From Diaminobutyricibacter sp049994905 (lineage in GTDB: Bacteria > Actinomycetota > Actinomycetes > Actinomycetales > Microbacteriaceae): DNA of 64,000 nt. The stretch covers positions 1,922,001 to 1,986,000 of the forward strand of contig NZ_CP188258.1 of assembly GCF_049994905.1 (NCBI RefSeq), given 5' to 3'. Below, in pieces: positions 9,798-18,738 of the stretch; the first letter of the stretch is position 1, and each line of letters begins with the position of its first letter. Both the position numbers and the translations under genes were made by a program. The notes below the pieces were generated by a model. The model did no database searches, had not been told where the DNA came from, and worked only from the letters and a program-made list of their open reading frames with translations.

Positions 9798-10916
9798 GTG
9801 AAAGTTCTGGCAGCGATGAGTGGTGGCGTCGACTCGGCGGTGGCGGCGGCGCGTGCGGTCGAGGCGGGCCATGACGTGGTCGGCGTGCACCTGGCGCTGA
9901 GCCGCATGCCGGGAACCCTGCGCACCGGCAGCCGCGGCTGCTGCACGATCGAGGATTCGATGGATGCGCAGCGCGCAGCGAACATCATCGGCATCCCGTA
10001 CTATGTGTGGGATTTCTCCGAGCGCTTCAAGCTCGACGTCGTCGACGACTTCATCGCCGAGTACTCCGCCGGGCGCACGCCCAACCCGTGCATGCGCTGC
10101 AATGAGAAGATCAAGTTCGCCGCCCTGCTCGAGAAGGCGCTCGACCTCGGATTCGACGCGGTCTGCACCGGCCACTACGCGGCCATCGTGACGGATGTCG
10201 ACGGCAACCGCGAACTGCACCGCGCGAGTGCGTGGGCGAAAGACCAGTCGTACGTGCTCGGCGTGCTCACCGGCGAGCAGCTCGCACACGCGATGTTCCC
10301 GCTCGGCGCTACGCCGTCCAAGGCCGAGGTGCGTGCCGAGGCGGCCGCTCGCGGCTTCAGCGTCGCCAACAAGCCGGATTCGCATGACATCTGCTTCATT
10401 CCCGACGGTGACACCCGCGGCTGGCTCGCGGAGCGCGTGGGGGCAGAGACCGGCGACATCCTCGATCGCGAGGGCAACCGGCTCGGCAGTCACGAGGGCG
10501 CGCACGCGTTCACGGTCGGCCAGCGCAAGGGCCTGAACATCGGATTCCCCGCCGCAGACGGCAAGCCGCGATTCGTGCTCGAGGTGCGGCCCAAGGACAA
10601 CACCGTCGTCGTCGGCCCCAAGGAGGCGCTCGACATCGCCGAGATCGCCGGCTCGCGTTTCACCTGGGCCGGCCGCCCGCCCGAGAACCCGGGGGAGCCC
10701 TTCGCCTGCGAAGTGCAGATCCGTGCTCACGCAGACCCCGTCGCCGCGGTGGCTGTCGTTCGCCCGGGTGAGGGAGGTGTCGACGAGCTGGTGGTCACGC
10801 CCGACACGCCGCTCAACGGGGTCGCCCCGGGCCAGACTGCCGTCGTGTACGTCGGAACCCGCGTACTGGGGCAGGCGACCATCGACCGCACCGTCAGCGC
10901 CGTACCCGTCGGCTGA
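9798..10916 (+). CDS. mnmA: tRNA-specific 2-thiouridylase MnmA
   Basis: Forms 2-thiouridine at wobble position 34 of tRNA Lys/Glu/Gln. The PP-loop SGGVDS is at residues 8-13, the catalytic segment PNPCMRCNEKIKF has the nucleophilic Cys at 101, and the second cysteine is in SHDICF (199). The length of 372 is normal. GTG 9798 is preceded by TAGACT (9786-9791) with a 6-nt spacer. Its sulfur probably comes from the upstream desulfurase. Confidence 0.97.
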   Translation: MKVLAAMSGGVDSAVAAARAVEAGHDVVGVHLALSRMPGTLRTGSRGCCTIEDSMDAQRAANIIGIPYYVWDFSERFKLDVVDDFIAEYSAGRTPNPCMRCNEKIKFAALLEKALDLGFDAVCTGHYAAIVTDVDGNRELHRASAWAKDQSYVLGVLTGEQLAHAMFPLGATPSKAEVRAEAAARGFSVANKPDSHDICFIPDGDTRGWLAERVGAETGDILDREGNRLGSHEGAHAFTVGQRKGLNIGFPAADGKPRFVLEVRPKDNTVVVGPKEALDIAEIAGSRFTWAGRPPENPGEPFACEVQIRAHADPVAAVAVVRPGEGGVDELVVTPDTPLNGVAPGQTAVVYVGTRVLGQATIDRTVSAVPVG

Positions 10917-10970
10917 GCGAAGCGGTTGTCGGCAGCGTCCGGCGTCGGCGGCTGTCCGTATGCTGGGAGC

Positions 10971-13217
10971 GTGGTGAACGACGACACGGATGACCCCACG
11001 CGGGCCAGGGCAGAAGCCCAGCAGCTGACCGAGCGCATCCTCGAGCTGCGCGACGCGTACTACGAGCGAGACACCGTGCTGGTGAGCGACCTCGAATACG
11101 ACGGGATGATCCACCGTCTCGAGGAGCTCGAGCGGCTGTTCCCCGAGCTGCAGAGCCAGGACAGCCCGACCCAGACGGTCGGCGGTCGAGCGCAGACCAC
11201 GCTGTTCGCGCCTGTTCAGCATGCCGAGCGCATGCTCAGCCTCGACAACGTGTTCTCGATCGACGAGTTCGAAGCATGGGCGGCACGGGTCGAGCGGGAT
11301 GCAGGGCGCCCCGTCGACTACCTGTGCGAACTGAAGATCGACGGCCTCGCCATCAACCTGAGGTACGAGAACGGGCGGCTCGTCTCGGCGGCGACCCGCG
11401 GCGACGGTGTGGTCGGCGAAGACGTGACCGAGAACATCCGCTTCATACCGGTCATCCCGACACGGCTCGCCGGCACAGGTCATCCGCGGCTGGTCGAGGT
11501 GCGCGGCGAGGTCTTCTTCCCCGTCGCCGAGTTCGAGGCCCTCAACGCTGCGCAGACGGAGCTCGGCGAGAAGGTCTTCGCCAACGCCCGTAACGCGGCG
11601 AGCGGCTCGCTGCGGCAGAAGGCGGAAGGCAAGAACGACATACAGCTCGCCCTCATGCGGGCGCGACTCGGGCGGCTGCACATGCTCGTGCACGGCATCG
11701 GCGCGTGGGCGAACCCGCCCGTCGACAGCCAGTCGAAGACGTACGACCTGCTCAAGGAGTGGGGTCTGCCGACCTCGACCCACTATCGCGTCGTCGATGC
11801 CGCTGCAGGGGCCGCCGCGTTCATCCGCTACTACGGTGAGCACCGCGACAGCGTCGAACACGAGATCGACGGGGTCGTGGTGAAGGTCGACGAACTCGCT
11901 CTCCACGACGAGCTCGGCGCCACGAGCCGCGCCCCGCGCTGGGCGATCGCATACAAGTACCCGCCAGAGCAGGTCAACACCAAGCTGCTCGACATCGTCG
12001 TCAGTGTCGGGCGCACCGGGCGCGTGACTCCCTTCGCCGTGATGGAGAAGGTCAGGGTCGCCGGCAGTGAGGTGCGACAGGCCACGCTGCACAATCAGGA
12101 CGTTGTGAAGGCGAAGGGCGTGCTCATCGGCGACACGGTCGTGCTCCGAAAGGCGGGCGACGTCATCCCCGAAGTCCTCGGTCCCGTCGTCGAGTTGCGC
12201 GACGGCACCGAGCGTGAGTTCGTCATGCCCGAGAACTGCCCGGTCTGCGGTACCCGCCTCGCTCCGGCGAAAGAGGGCGACGTCGACCTGCGGTGCCCGA
12301 ACTCCGAGTTCTGCCCGGCGCAGGTGTGGGGGCGGGTCGAGCACATCGGCTCCCGTGGCGCCCTCGACATCGAAGCACTGGGCGAGGTCGCCGCCGCCGC
12401 GCTCACCCAGCCGCTCAAGCCCACGGAGCCGCCACTTCGCACCGAAGCGGGCCTCTTCGACCTGACCATGGCCGACCTGTTCCCCGTCGAGGTCGTTGTG
12501 CGCGATCCCGAGACCGGCCTTCCGCGGCTCACCGATGCGGGGGAGCCCAAGACCGACACACCGTTCCGGCGCCGACGGCAGAAGAAAGACGGTCCGTACG
12601 ACCCGGAGTCGTCCGGGTTCGCGGGCACCGAAGACTCCGTTCCCTCGAAGAATGCTGAAGAACTCCTCGCGAACCTCGAGGCGGCGAAGGTGAAGCCGCT
12701 CTGGCGCATCCTCGTCTCCCTGAACATCCGTCATGTCGGCCCGGTTGCCGCGCGCGCCCTCGCCGACCATTTCGGCTCAGTCGATTCAATCCGTACCGCC
12801 GGCCGTGACGAACTCGCCGAGGTCGACGGCGTCGGCGGCATCATCGCCGATGCGGTCGTCGACTGGTTCGGCGTCGATTGGCATCGTGAGATCGTGGAGC
12901 GCTGGGCGGCCGCCGGGGTGCAGTCCGCCATCCCCGGTCATCCGGGCCCTGGGGCGGCCGAAGCGGCAGGGGGCACCCTCGCCGGACTCACGGTGGTCGC
13001 GACCGGCTCGCTCGAGGGTTTCACCCGCGAGGGCGCCCAGGAGGCGATCATCGCAGCGGGCGGCAAATCGGCATCGAGTGTTTCGAAGAACACCGACTTC
13101 GTCGCGGCCGGTCCTGGCGCGGGGTCGAAGCTGGCCAAAGCGGAGCAACTCGGCATCCCGGTGATCGATGCCGATGGGTTCCGCAGGCTGCTCGAGGGTG
13201 GGCCAGAAGCGCTCTGA
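10971..13217 (+). CDS. ligA: NAD-dependent DNA ligase LigA
   Basis: Seals nicks in replication and repair using NAD+. Domains in order: Ia/adenylation with the active lysine in ELKIDGLAINL (K122), OB fold, four-Cys zinc finger (CPVCG ... CPNSEFCPAQ), helix-hairpin-helix repeats (NIRHVGPVAARALADHFG) and a C-terminal BRCT domain (LAGLTVVATGSLEGFTREGA). At 748 residues it is longer than the usual 670-700 because of a basic insertion between zinc finger and HhH (see findings). GTG 10971 follows TATGCT (10959-10964) by 6 nt; GTG 10974 is the alternative. Confidence 0.97.
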   Translation: MVNDDTDDPTRARAEAQQLTERILELRDAYYERDTVLVSDLEYDGMIHRLEELERLFPELQSQDSPTQTVGGRAQTTLFAPVQHAERMLSLDNVFSIDEFEAWAARVERDAGRPVDYLCELKIDGLAINLRYENGRLVSAATRGDGVVGEDVTENIRFIPVIPTRLAGTGHPRLVEVRGEVFFPVAEFEALNAAQTELGEKVFANARNAASGSLRQKAEGKNDIQLALMRARLGRLHMLVHGIGAWANPPVDSQSKTYDLLKEWGLPTSTHYRVVDAAAGAAAFIRYYGEHRDSVEHEIDGVVVKVDELALHDELGATSRAPRWAIAYKYPPEQVNTKLLDIVVSVGRTGRVTPFAVMEKVRVAGSEVRQATLHNQDVVKAKGVLIGDTVVLRKAGDVIPEVLGPVVELRDGTEREFVMPENCPVCGTRLAPAKEGDVDLRCPNSEFCPAQVWGRVEHIGSRGALDIEALGEVAAAALTQPLKPTEPPLRTEAGLFDLTMADLFPVEVVVRDPETGLPRLTDAGEPKTDTPFRRRRQKKDGPYDPESSGFAGTEDSVPSKNAEELLANLEAAKVKPLWRILVSLNIRHVGPVAARALADHFGSVDSIRTAGRDELAEVDGVGGIIADAVVDWFGVDWHREIVERWAAAGVQSAIPGHPGPGAAEAAGGTLAGLTVVATGSLEGFTREGAQEAIIAAGGKSASSVSKNTDFVAAGPGAGSKLAKAEQLGIPVIDADGFRRLLEGGPEAL

Positions 13218-13233
13218 CCCTGCTAAAATGCGT

Positions 13234-13260
13234 GTTCTACTCCCTAACAGGGGGTAGAAC
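13234..13260 (+). terminator. hairpin after ligA
   Basis: An 11-bp stem (13234-13244 with 13250-13260, one G-T pair) and the loop TAACA, 16 bp after the ligA stop. No T run follows, so it may be a processing or attenuation structure rather than a classic terminator. Confidence 0.4.
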
Positions 13261-13362
13261 GAGTATCTGGCTGAGGTTTTCCGACCGATAGCATCGAAGG
13301 GCGCGCCTCGCCAGGGGCGATGCAAAGGCTCTGCTCGTCGCTCTCGGAGGGACCCTGACGGA

Positions 13363-14724
13363 GTGCTGGTCGGCTTTGCAGCAATACTTTCAATTACCTC
13401 GGTCCTCGGAGGAGTGGCCGGGGCCGGAGTCGTGCCCGCCGACACGAGCACCCACCTGGCTCCCGTGTCATCCGTCGCCGCGCTGGCGCACGAGACGGCT
13501 GCGCGCTCCGCGGTGGGCGACGCACACGCCGGGAACACGCAGCAGGCTCTCCTCGCAGCCGCGACGCTGGGGGCACTCAGCCGCATCGCAGCGCCGGACG
13601 TTCCCGCATTCGTCAGTTCGCACCATGCCGCCCTCGACGCGATGGTCGCGAATCCGCCCAGGGCGAGCGACATCGCGGGATTCTGGCGCCTGATCGATCC
13701 TCGCACGCAGGCGTCGCTCATCCATGCGGCCCCTCACGTCGTCGGCAACCTCGAAGGCATCCCATACGACGTGCGCGGACGCGCCAACGTGCTCGACCTG
13801 AAAAGGACGATCGCGCAGGAGCGAACCAGCCTTGCGTCTGAGCAGGGCAAGGCCACACGGCTCGGGATGCAGCGCACCCTCGCCACGCTCCAGAACGTCA
13901 AGCGCGCCCTGTCGAGGCATGACGGGGTCAAGCGAACCCTGATCTCGCTCGACACCTCATCGGACGCCCGGGCGGCCATCGTCATCGGCGACCTGTCCAA
14001 AGCACACTTCGTCAGCTACCTCGTCCCCGGAATGTACATGTCGGTCGACGAGCAGATCGTCGACTGGGCGAAGACGGCACAGGAACTCTACGACAGCCAG
14101 ACCCAGTGGCTGAAGCGGGTCCTCGGGCCGCGAGGAGCGCAGGCGACACCCGGCGTGGCGACGGTCGCCTGGATCGGCTACCAGACACCCGAACTCATGA
14201 ACATCGGCGGCCTCGACCTCGCCACGCAAGGCGCGGACAACATCGAACAGGCGCTCCAGGGCCTTCAGACCCTCAGAAAGACGGACATGCCGTTCGTGAG
14301 CGTCTTCGCCCACTCGTACGGCTCGACGGCGGTGCTCCTCGCCCTCCAGCGGCACACCGTCTCCGTCGATGCGCTCGCGCTCCTCGGTTCCCCCGGGAGC
14401 GATGCCCAGTCCGTCTCACAGCTGAGCGTGAACGACGGCAACGTCTACGTCGGCCAGGCGCAGATGGACCCGATCGTCCACAGTGCGTTCTTCGGCAGCG
14501 ACCCGGGGGCGGCGAGCTACGGCGCACGCAAGATGGGCGTCTCCGGCGGCATCGACCCCATCACGGACGACAAGCTCATCGGATCGTCCGGTCACAACGA
14601 GTACTTCGCTGCTGGAAGCGAGTCGATGCGCAACCTCGCCCTGATCGGCATCGACATGGGGGACCTGGTCATGGGCGCGTCCTCACCGGCCCACGTCACC
14701 CAGACGACGGCCTCGGGCAAGTAG
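13363..14724 (+). CDS. secreted alpha/beta-hydrolase, DUF1023-type
   Basis: 453 residues. A hydrophobic N-terminal segment (residues 2-24) looks like a signal peptide or anchor; Ala-rich helices follow (to about residue 240), then an alpha/beta-hydrolase core with the nucleophile elbow FAHSYGSTAVLLAL (G/A-x-S-x-G type). This matches the actinobacterial DUF1023 family; the substrate is unknown. GTG 13363 has the Shine-Dalgarno GGAGGGA at 13346-13352. It is flanked by ligA and the gat operon with no obvious functional tie. Alternative: a lipase-like esterase. Confidence 0.75.
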   Translation: MLVGFAAILSITSVLGGVAGAGVVPADTSTHLAPVSSVAALAHETAARSAVGDAHAGNTQQALLAAATLGALSRIAAPDVPAFVSSHHAALDAMVANPPRASDIAGFWRLIDPRTQASLIHAAPHVVGNLEGIPYDVRGRANVLDLKRTIAQERTSLASEQGKATRLGMQRTLATLQNVKRALSRHDGVKRTLISLDTSSDARAAIVIGDLSKAHFVSYLVPGMYMSVDEQIVDWAKTAQELYDSQTQWLKRVLGPRGAQATPGVATVAWIGYQTPELMNIGGLDLATQGADNIEQALQGLQTLRKTDMPFVSVFAHSYGSTAVLLALQRHTVSVDALALLGSPGSDAQSVSQLSVNDGNVYVGQAQMDPIVHSAFFGSDPGAASYGARKMGVSGGIDPITDDKLIGSSGHNEYFAAGSESMRNLALIGIDMGDLVMGASSPAHVTQTTASGK

Positions 14725-14749
14725 GGCTCGTCGGGCTGCTCTGCGCGCG

Positions 14750-14778
14750 GTGACCGGCCGCTTCGGCTCGAATAGGAT
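14750..14778 (+). promoter_or_regulatory. probable gatCAB promoter
   Basis: GTGACC (14750-14755), a 17-nt spacer and TAGGAT (14773-14778), ending 37 nt before the gatC ATG. This one leaves a leader with a Shine-Dalgarno. Confidence 0.4.
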
Positions 14779-14815
14779 TGATCCATCCACACACTGACGC
14801 AGCAGACGGAGACCC

Positions 14816-15112
14816 ATGTCCGAAATTAGCGCCGAACAGGTCGCGCACCTGGCGAACCTCGCCAGGATCGACCTGAGCCCCGAAGAGATCACGAGCCTCA
14901 CCGCCGAGCTGGGCCAGATCGTCGACGCGGTCGCCAAGGTCACCGAGGTCGCCGGGCCGGATGTACCCGCCACCAGCCACCCGCTTCCGCTCACCAACGT
15001 CTTCCGCGAAGACGTGCACGTGCCGGGTCTCACCGTCGAGCAGGCGCTCTCCGGCGCTCCCGACCGCGATGGCGACTGGTTCCGCGTTCCCCCGATCCTG
15101 GACGAGGAGTAG
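14816..15112 (+). CDS. gatC: Asp-tRNA(Asn)/Glu-tRNA(Gln) amidotransferase subunit C
   Basis: Small 98-residue subunit that holds GatA and GatB together. Typical sequence ISAEQVAHLANLARIDLSPEE and the C-terminal NVFREDVHVPGL. The ATG has GGAG 6 nt upstream. First gene of gatCAB; three bases separate its stop from gatA. Confidence 0.96.
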   Translation: MSEISAEQVAHLANLARIDLSPEEITSLTAELGQIVDAVAKVTEVAGPDVPATSHPLPLTNVFREDVHVPGLTVEQALSGAPDRDGDWFRVPPILDEE

Positions 15113-15115
15113 ACC

Positions 15116-16663
15116 ATGACGGACCTCACCAGACTCCCGGCATCCACGCTCGCCGACCTGCTCGCGACCCGCGACATCTCCTCGGTCGAGGCGACCCGCG
15201 CCCATCTCGACCGCATCGAAGCGGTGGATGAGGACGTGCACGCCTTCCTCCACGTTGCGGGCGATGCAGCCCTCGCCACCGCTGCCGACATCGACGCGCG
15301 CCGCTCCGCCGGCGCGCAGCTGTCTGCGCTGGCCGGCGTTCCCATCGCGATCAAGGACGTTCTTGCCACCAAGGACATGCCCTCCACGTCGGGCTCGAAG
15401 ATCCTCGAAGGCTGGCTGCCGCCCTATGACGCGACCGTCGTGCGCAAGCTCCGTGAGGCCGACCTCGTGCCCCTCGGCAAGACCAACATGGACGAGTTCG
15501 CCATGGGCTCCTCGACCGAGCACTCGGCGTACGGCCCCACCCGCAACCCCTGGGATCTCGAGCGCATCCCCGGAGGCTCCGGAGGCGGGTCAGCTGCCGC
15601 GGTCTCCGCGTTCGAAGCGCCGCTCGCGCTCGGCTCGGACACCGGCGGGTCCATCCGGCAGCCGGCAGCCGTCACAGGCTCGGTCGGCGTCAAGCCGACC
15701 TACGGCGGCGTCAGCCGGTACGGGGCTATCGCGCTGGCGAGCTCCCTCGACCAGGTCGGGCCGGTCTCCCGCTCCGTGCTCGACGCAGCGCTCCTGCATG
15801 ACGTGATCGGCGGCCACGACCCGTTCGACTCCACCTCCCTGCCTGACGCCTGGCCCTCGATGGCGGCCGCGGCGCGCGTCGGGCTCGCAGGCGGCGCGCT
15901 CAAGGGCGTCCGCGTCGGGGTCATCACCGAACTCGCCGGCGACGGATTCCAGGCCGGCGTGAAGCAGCGCTTCGACGAGTCGCTCGCGTTGCTCGCGTCC
16001 GCCGGCGCCGAGATCGTCGAAGTCGCCGCTCCCAGCTTCGAGTACGCGGTAGCCGCGTACTACCTGATCCTCCCGGCGGAAGCCTCCAGCAACCTCGCCC
16101 GTTTCGACTCGGTGCGCTTCGGATTGCGCGTCACCCCCGAAGACGGCCCGGTGACCGTGGAGCGCGTGATGGCGGCCACCCGCGACGCCGGGTTCGGACC
16201 CGAGGTCAAGCGCCGCATCATCCTCGGCACGTATGCGCTGAGCGCGGGCTACTACGACGCCTACTACGGAAGCGCCCAGAAAGTGCGCACGCTCATCCAG
16301 CGTGACTTCGCGTCCGCATTCGAGAAAGCGGACGTGCTGGTCAGCCCGAGCGCGCCGACGACAGCCTTCCGCTTCGGCGAGAAACTGGCCGATCCGATGG
16401 CGATGTACCTCAACGACATCACGACCATCCCGGCGAACCTCGCCGGCGTCCCCGGGATGGGCCTTCCGATCGGCCTTGCGCCCGAGGACGGGCTGCCGGT
16501 CGGCCTCCAGCTGATGGCGCCTGCGCGCGCAGACGCCCGGCTCTACACGGTCGGCGCGGCTCTCGAGCAGCTCCTCGAGCAGCAGTGGGGCCACACGCTC
16601 CTCAGCCAGGCGCCCGACCTGTCGGCGACCGAGATGTTCGCAAGCGAAGAGGGAGCCGTCTGA
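15116..16663 (+). CDS. gatA: Asp-tRNA(Asn)/Glu-tRNA(Gln) amidotransferase subunit A
   Basis: Glutaminase/amidase subunit that generates ammonia for transamidation. 515 residues, amidase-signature family. The Ser-cisSer-Lys triad is visible: K80 in PIAIKDVLATK, S155 in GGSGGGSAAAV and S179 in SDTGGSIRQPA. Its stop shares one base with gatB's start (TGATG). Confidence 0.97.
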   Translation: MTDLTRLPASTLADLLATRDISSVEATRAHLDRIEAVDEDVHAFLHVAGDAALATAADIDARRSAGAQLSALAGVPIAIKDVLATKDMPSTSGSKILEGWLPPYDATVVRKLREADLVPLGKTNMDEFAMGSSTEHSAYGPTRNPWDLERIPGGSGGGSAAAVSAFEAPLALGSDTGGSIRQPAAVTGSVGVKPTYGGVSRYGAIALASSLDQVGPVSRSVLDAALLHDVIGGHDPFDSTSLPDAWPSMAAAARVGLAGGALKGVRVGVITELAGDGFQAGVKQRFDESLALLASAGAEIVEVAAPSFEYAVAAYYLILPAEASSNLARFDSVRFGLRVTPEDGPVTVERVMAATRDAGFGPEVKRRIILGTYALSAGYYDAYYGSAQKVRTLIQRDFASAFEKADVLVSPSAPTTAFRFGEKLADPMAMYLNDITTIPANLAGVPGMGLPIGLAPEDGLPVGLQLMAPARADARLYTVGAALEQLLEQQWGHTLLSQAPDLSATEMFASEEGAV

Positions 16664-18162
16664 TGGCCGCAGCTGAATTGATGGACTTCGACAAGGCGCT
16701 CGAGCTCTTCGAGCCGGTGCTCGGTTTCGAGGTGCACGTCGAACTGAACACCACGACGAAGATGTTCTGCGGGTGCTCGAACGCATTCGGACAGGGTGCG
16801 AACACGAACACCTGCCCGACCTGCCTCGGACTCCCGGGAGGACTGCCACAGGTCAACAAGAAGGCCATCGAGTCGAGCATCCGCCTCGGCCTCGCTCTCG
16901 GCTGCAGCATCGCCGAGACGAGCCGGTTCGCGCGCAAAAACTACTTCTACCCCGACACGGCGAAGAACTTCCAGACCTCGCAGTACGACGAGCCCATCGC
17001 CTACGACGGCAGCATCACGATCGAGCTCGAGAGCGGTCGTGAAGTCACGGTTGCCATCGAGCGCGCGCACATGGAGGAAGACGCCGGCAAGCTCACGCAC
17101 GTCGGCGGCTCGACGGGCCGCATCCAGGGCGCGGACTACTCGCTGGTCGACTACAACCGCGGCGGCGTTCCGCTCGTCGAGATCGTCACCAAGATGATCG
17201 AAGGCGCGGAAGCGGACGCACCGGAGGTCGGCCGCACATACGTCGCCGTCATCCGCGAGCTCGTCAAGGCGCTGGGCGTCTCGAACGCCCGCATGGAGGA
17301 GGGCAACGTGCGTTGCGACGCCAACGTGTCCCTCCGGCCCCGCGGCTCATCGGTACTCGGTACGCGCACGGAGACGAAGAACGTGAACTCGCTGCGCTCG
17401 GTGGAGCGGGCAGTCCGCTACGAGATCCAGCGCCAGGCGGCCATCCTCGCGGCCGGCGGAACGATCATCCAGGAGACCCGGCACTGGCACGAGGACACCG
17501 GCACGACGAGTGCCGGACGCCCGAAGAGCGATGCGGACGATTACCGGTACTTCCCTGAGCCGGACCTCGTGCCGGTCGCCCCGTCGCGGGAATGGGTCGA
17601 CGAACTGCGGGCCACCCTGCCCGAGCCGCCCGCGGCGCGTCGCAAGCGGCTCGCCGTCGACTGGGGTTTCACCGCCCTGGAGTTCCAGGACGTCGCGAAC
17701 GCCGACCTGCTCGACGTCGTCGAAGCCACGGTTGCCGCCGGCGCCTCGCCCGCGGCAGCACGCAAGTGGTGGACCGGGGAGATCGCCCGTCTCGCCAACG
17801 CGCAGGGCGTCGCCGCCGAGACCCTGGTCTCGCCGGAGCACGTGGCCTCGCTGGCCGCGCTCGTCGACGACGGGACGCTCACCGATCGCCTGGCACGCCA
17901 GGTGCTCGAAGGGGTGATCGCGGGCGAAGGCTCGCCGCAGCAGGTCGTCGACGCGCGCGGACTCGCGGTCGTCTCCGACGACGGCGCACTCATCGCAGCC
18001 ATCGACGAGGCTCTCGCCGCCCAGCCGGATGTGCTCGAGAAGATCCGCGACGGCAAGGTGCAGGCTGCCGGTGCCGTGATCGGCGCCGTCATGAAGGCGA
18101 TGAAGGGGCAGGCCGACGCGGCCCGGGTGCGCGAGCTCGTGCTCGAGCGCGCATCCGCCTGA
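16663..18162 (+). CDS. gatB: Asp-tRNA(Asn)/Glu-tRNA(Gln) amidotransferase subunit B
   Basis: tRNA-binding kinase subunit that phosphorylates Glu- or Asp-tRNA and receives ammonia from GatA. 499 residues. The zinc site MFCGC ... CPTC has Cys at 36, 38, 51 and 54; also FEVHVELNT, RKNYFYPDTAKNFQ, and the C-terminal helical YqeY-like tail. ATG 16663 overlaps the gatA stop; a frame extending upstream inside gatA is not used. Confidence 0.97.
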   Translation: MAAAELMDFDKALELFEPVLGFEVHVELNTTTKMFCGCSNAFGQGANTNTCPTCLGLPGGLPQVNKKAIESSIRLGLALGCSIAETSRFARKNYFYPDTAKNFQTSQYDEPIAYDGSITIELESGREVTVAIERAHMEEDAGKLTHVGGSTGRIQGADYSLVDYNRGGVPLVEIVTKMIEGAEADAPEVGRTYVAVIRELVKALGVSNARMEEGNVRCDANVSLRPRGSSVLGTRTETKNVNSLRSVERAVRYEIQRQAAILAAGGTIIQETRHWHEDTGTTSAGRPKSDADDYRYFPEPDLVPVAPSREWVDELRATLPEPPAARRKRLAVDWGFTALEFQDVANADLLDVVEATVAAGASPAAARKWWTGEIARLANAQGVAAETLVSPEHVASLAALVDDGTLTDRLARQVLEGVIAGEGSPQQVVDARGLAVVSDDGALIAAIDEALAAQPDVLEKIRDGKVQAAGAVIGAVMKAMKGQADAARVRELVLERASA

Positions 18163-18180
18163 GTTTGGCAGAATCAGGGC

Positions 18181-18738
18181 ATGGGAGTCTTCACGCTCGG
18201 CGGCCTGACCACGGTGCCCGCATCCACGCGTCCTGACCTGCTCAGCGCGCCGACGGCCGCTGTACTCGACCGCGCCGGGCTGCTCGACCAGATCGGCGTC
18301 GTCGAGATCGATCCCGACGTCTCCGACACGGCCGCGACGCAGGCCCGTTTCGGACTCGACGCCGGAACCCTGGCCAATTGCGTCGTCGTCGCGGGCAAGC
18401 GAGAGGGCGTGGAGCGCATCGCCGCGTGCGTTGTGTTGTCGACGACGCGTGCCGACATCAACTCGGGCGTCAAACGGCTGCTCGACGTGCGCAAGTGCTC
18501 GTTCCTGCCGATGGATCGGGCCGTCGAGCTCACAGGCATGGAGTACGGGGGCATCACCCCCATCGGGCTCCCGGCGGACTGGCCGGTGTACGTGGACAGC
18601 CGTGTGACGGCGACGGATGTCGTCATCATCGGCTCCGGCGTGCGCAGGTCGAAACTCCTGCTGCCCGGTGCGTTGCTCGGCGGCCTTCCCGGGGCGCAGG
18701 TGATCGAGGCGCTCGCGATGGATGTGCCGACCGGATGA
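18181..18738 (+). CDS. YbaK/aminoacyl-tRNA synthetase-associated domain protein
   Basis: 185 residues with the YbaK/ProX editing fold: IGVVEIDPDVSDTAATQARFGL, LANCVVVAGKREG (lysine region) and MEYGGITPIGLPADWPVYVD. Probably deacylates mischarged tRNA; substrate specificity is not readable. The ATG is preceded by CAGAAT (18169-18174) with a 6-nt spacer. Its last 4 bases overlap the next gene's ATG. A different subgroup from the YbaK at 5.9 kb. Confidence 0.85.
   Translation: MGVFTLGGLTTVPASTRPDLLSAPTAAVLDRAGLLDQIGVVEIDPDVSDTAATQARFGLDAGTLANCVVVAGKREGVERIAACVVLSTTRADINSGVKRLLDVRKCSFLPMDRAVELTGMEYGGITPIGLPADWPVYVDSRVTATDVVIIGSGVRRSKLLLPGALLGGLPGAQVIEALAMDVPTG

Noticed and set aside
9678..12770. 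1030-codon open frame on the minus strand
   Set aside because: It is antisense to mnmA and ligA, has Arg/Val/Asp-biased low-complexity sequence and no start signal; an effect of high GC codon bias.
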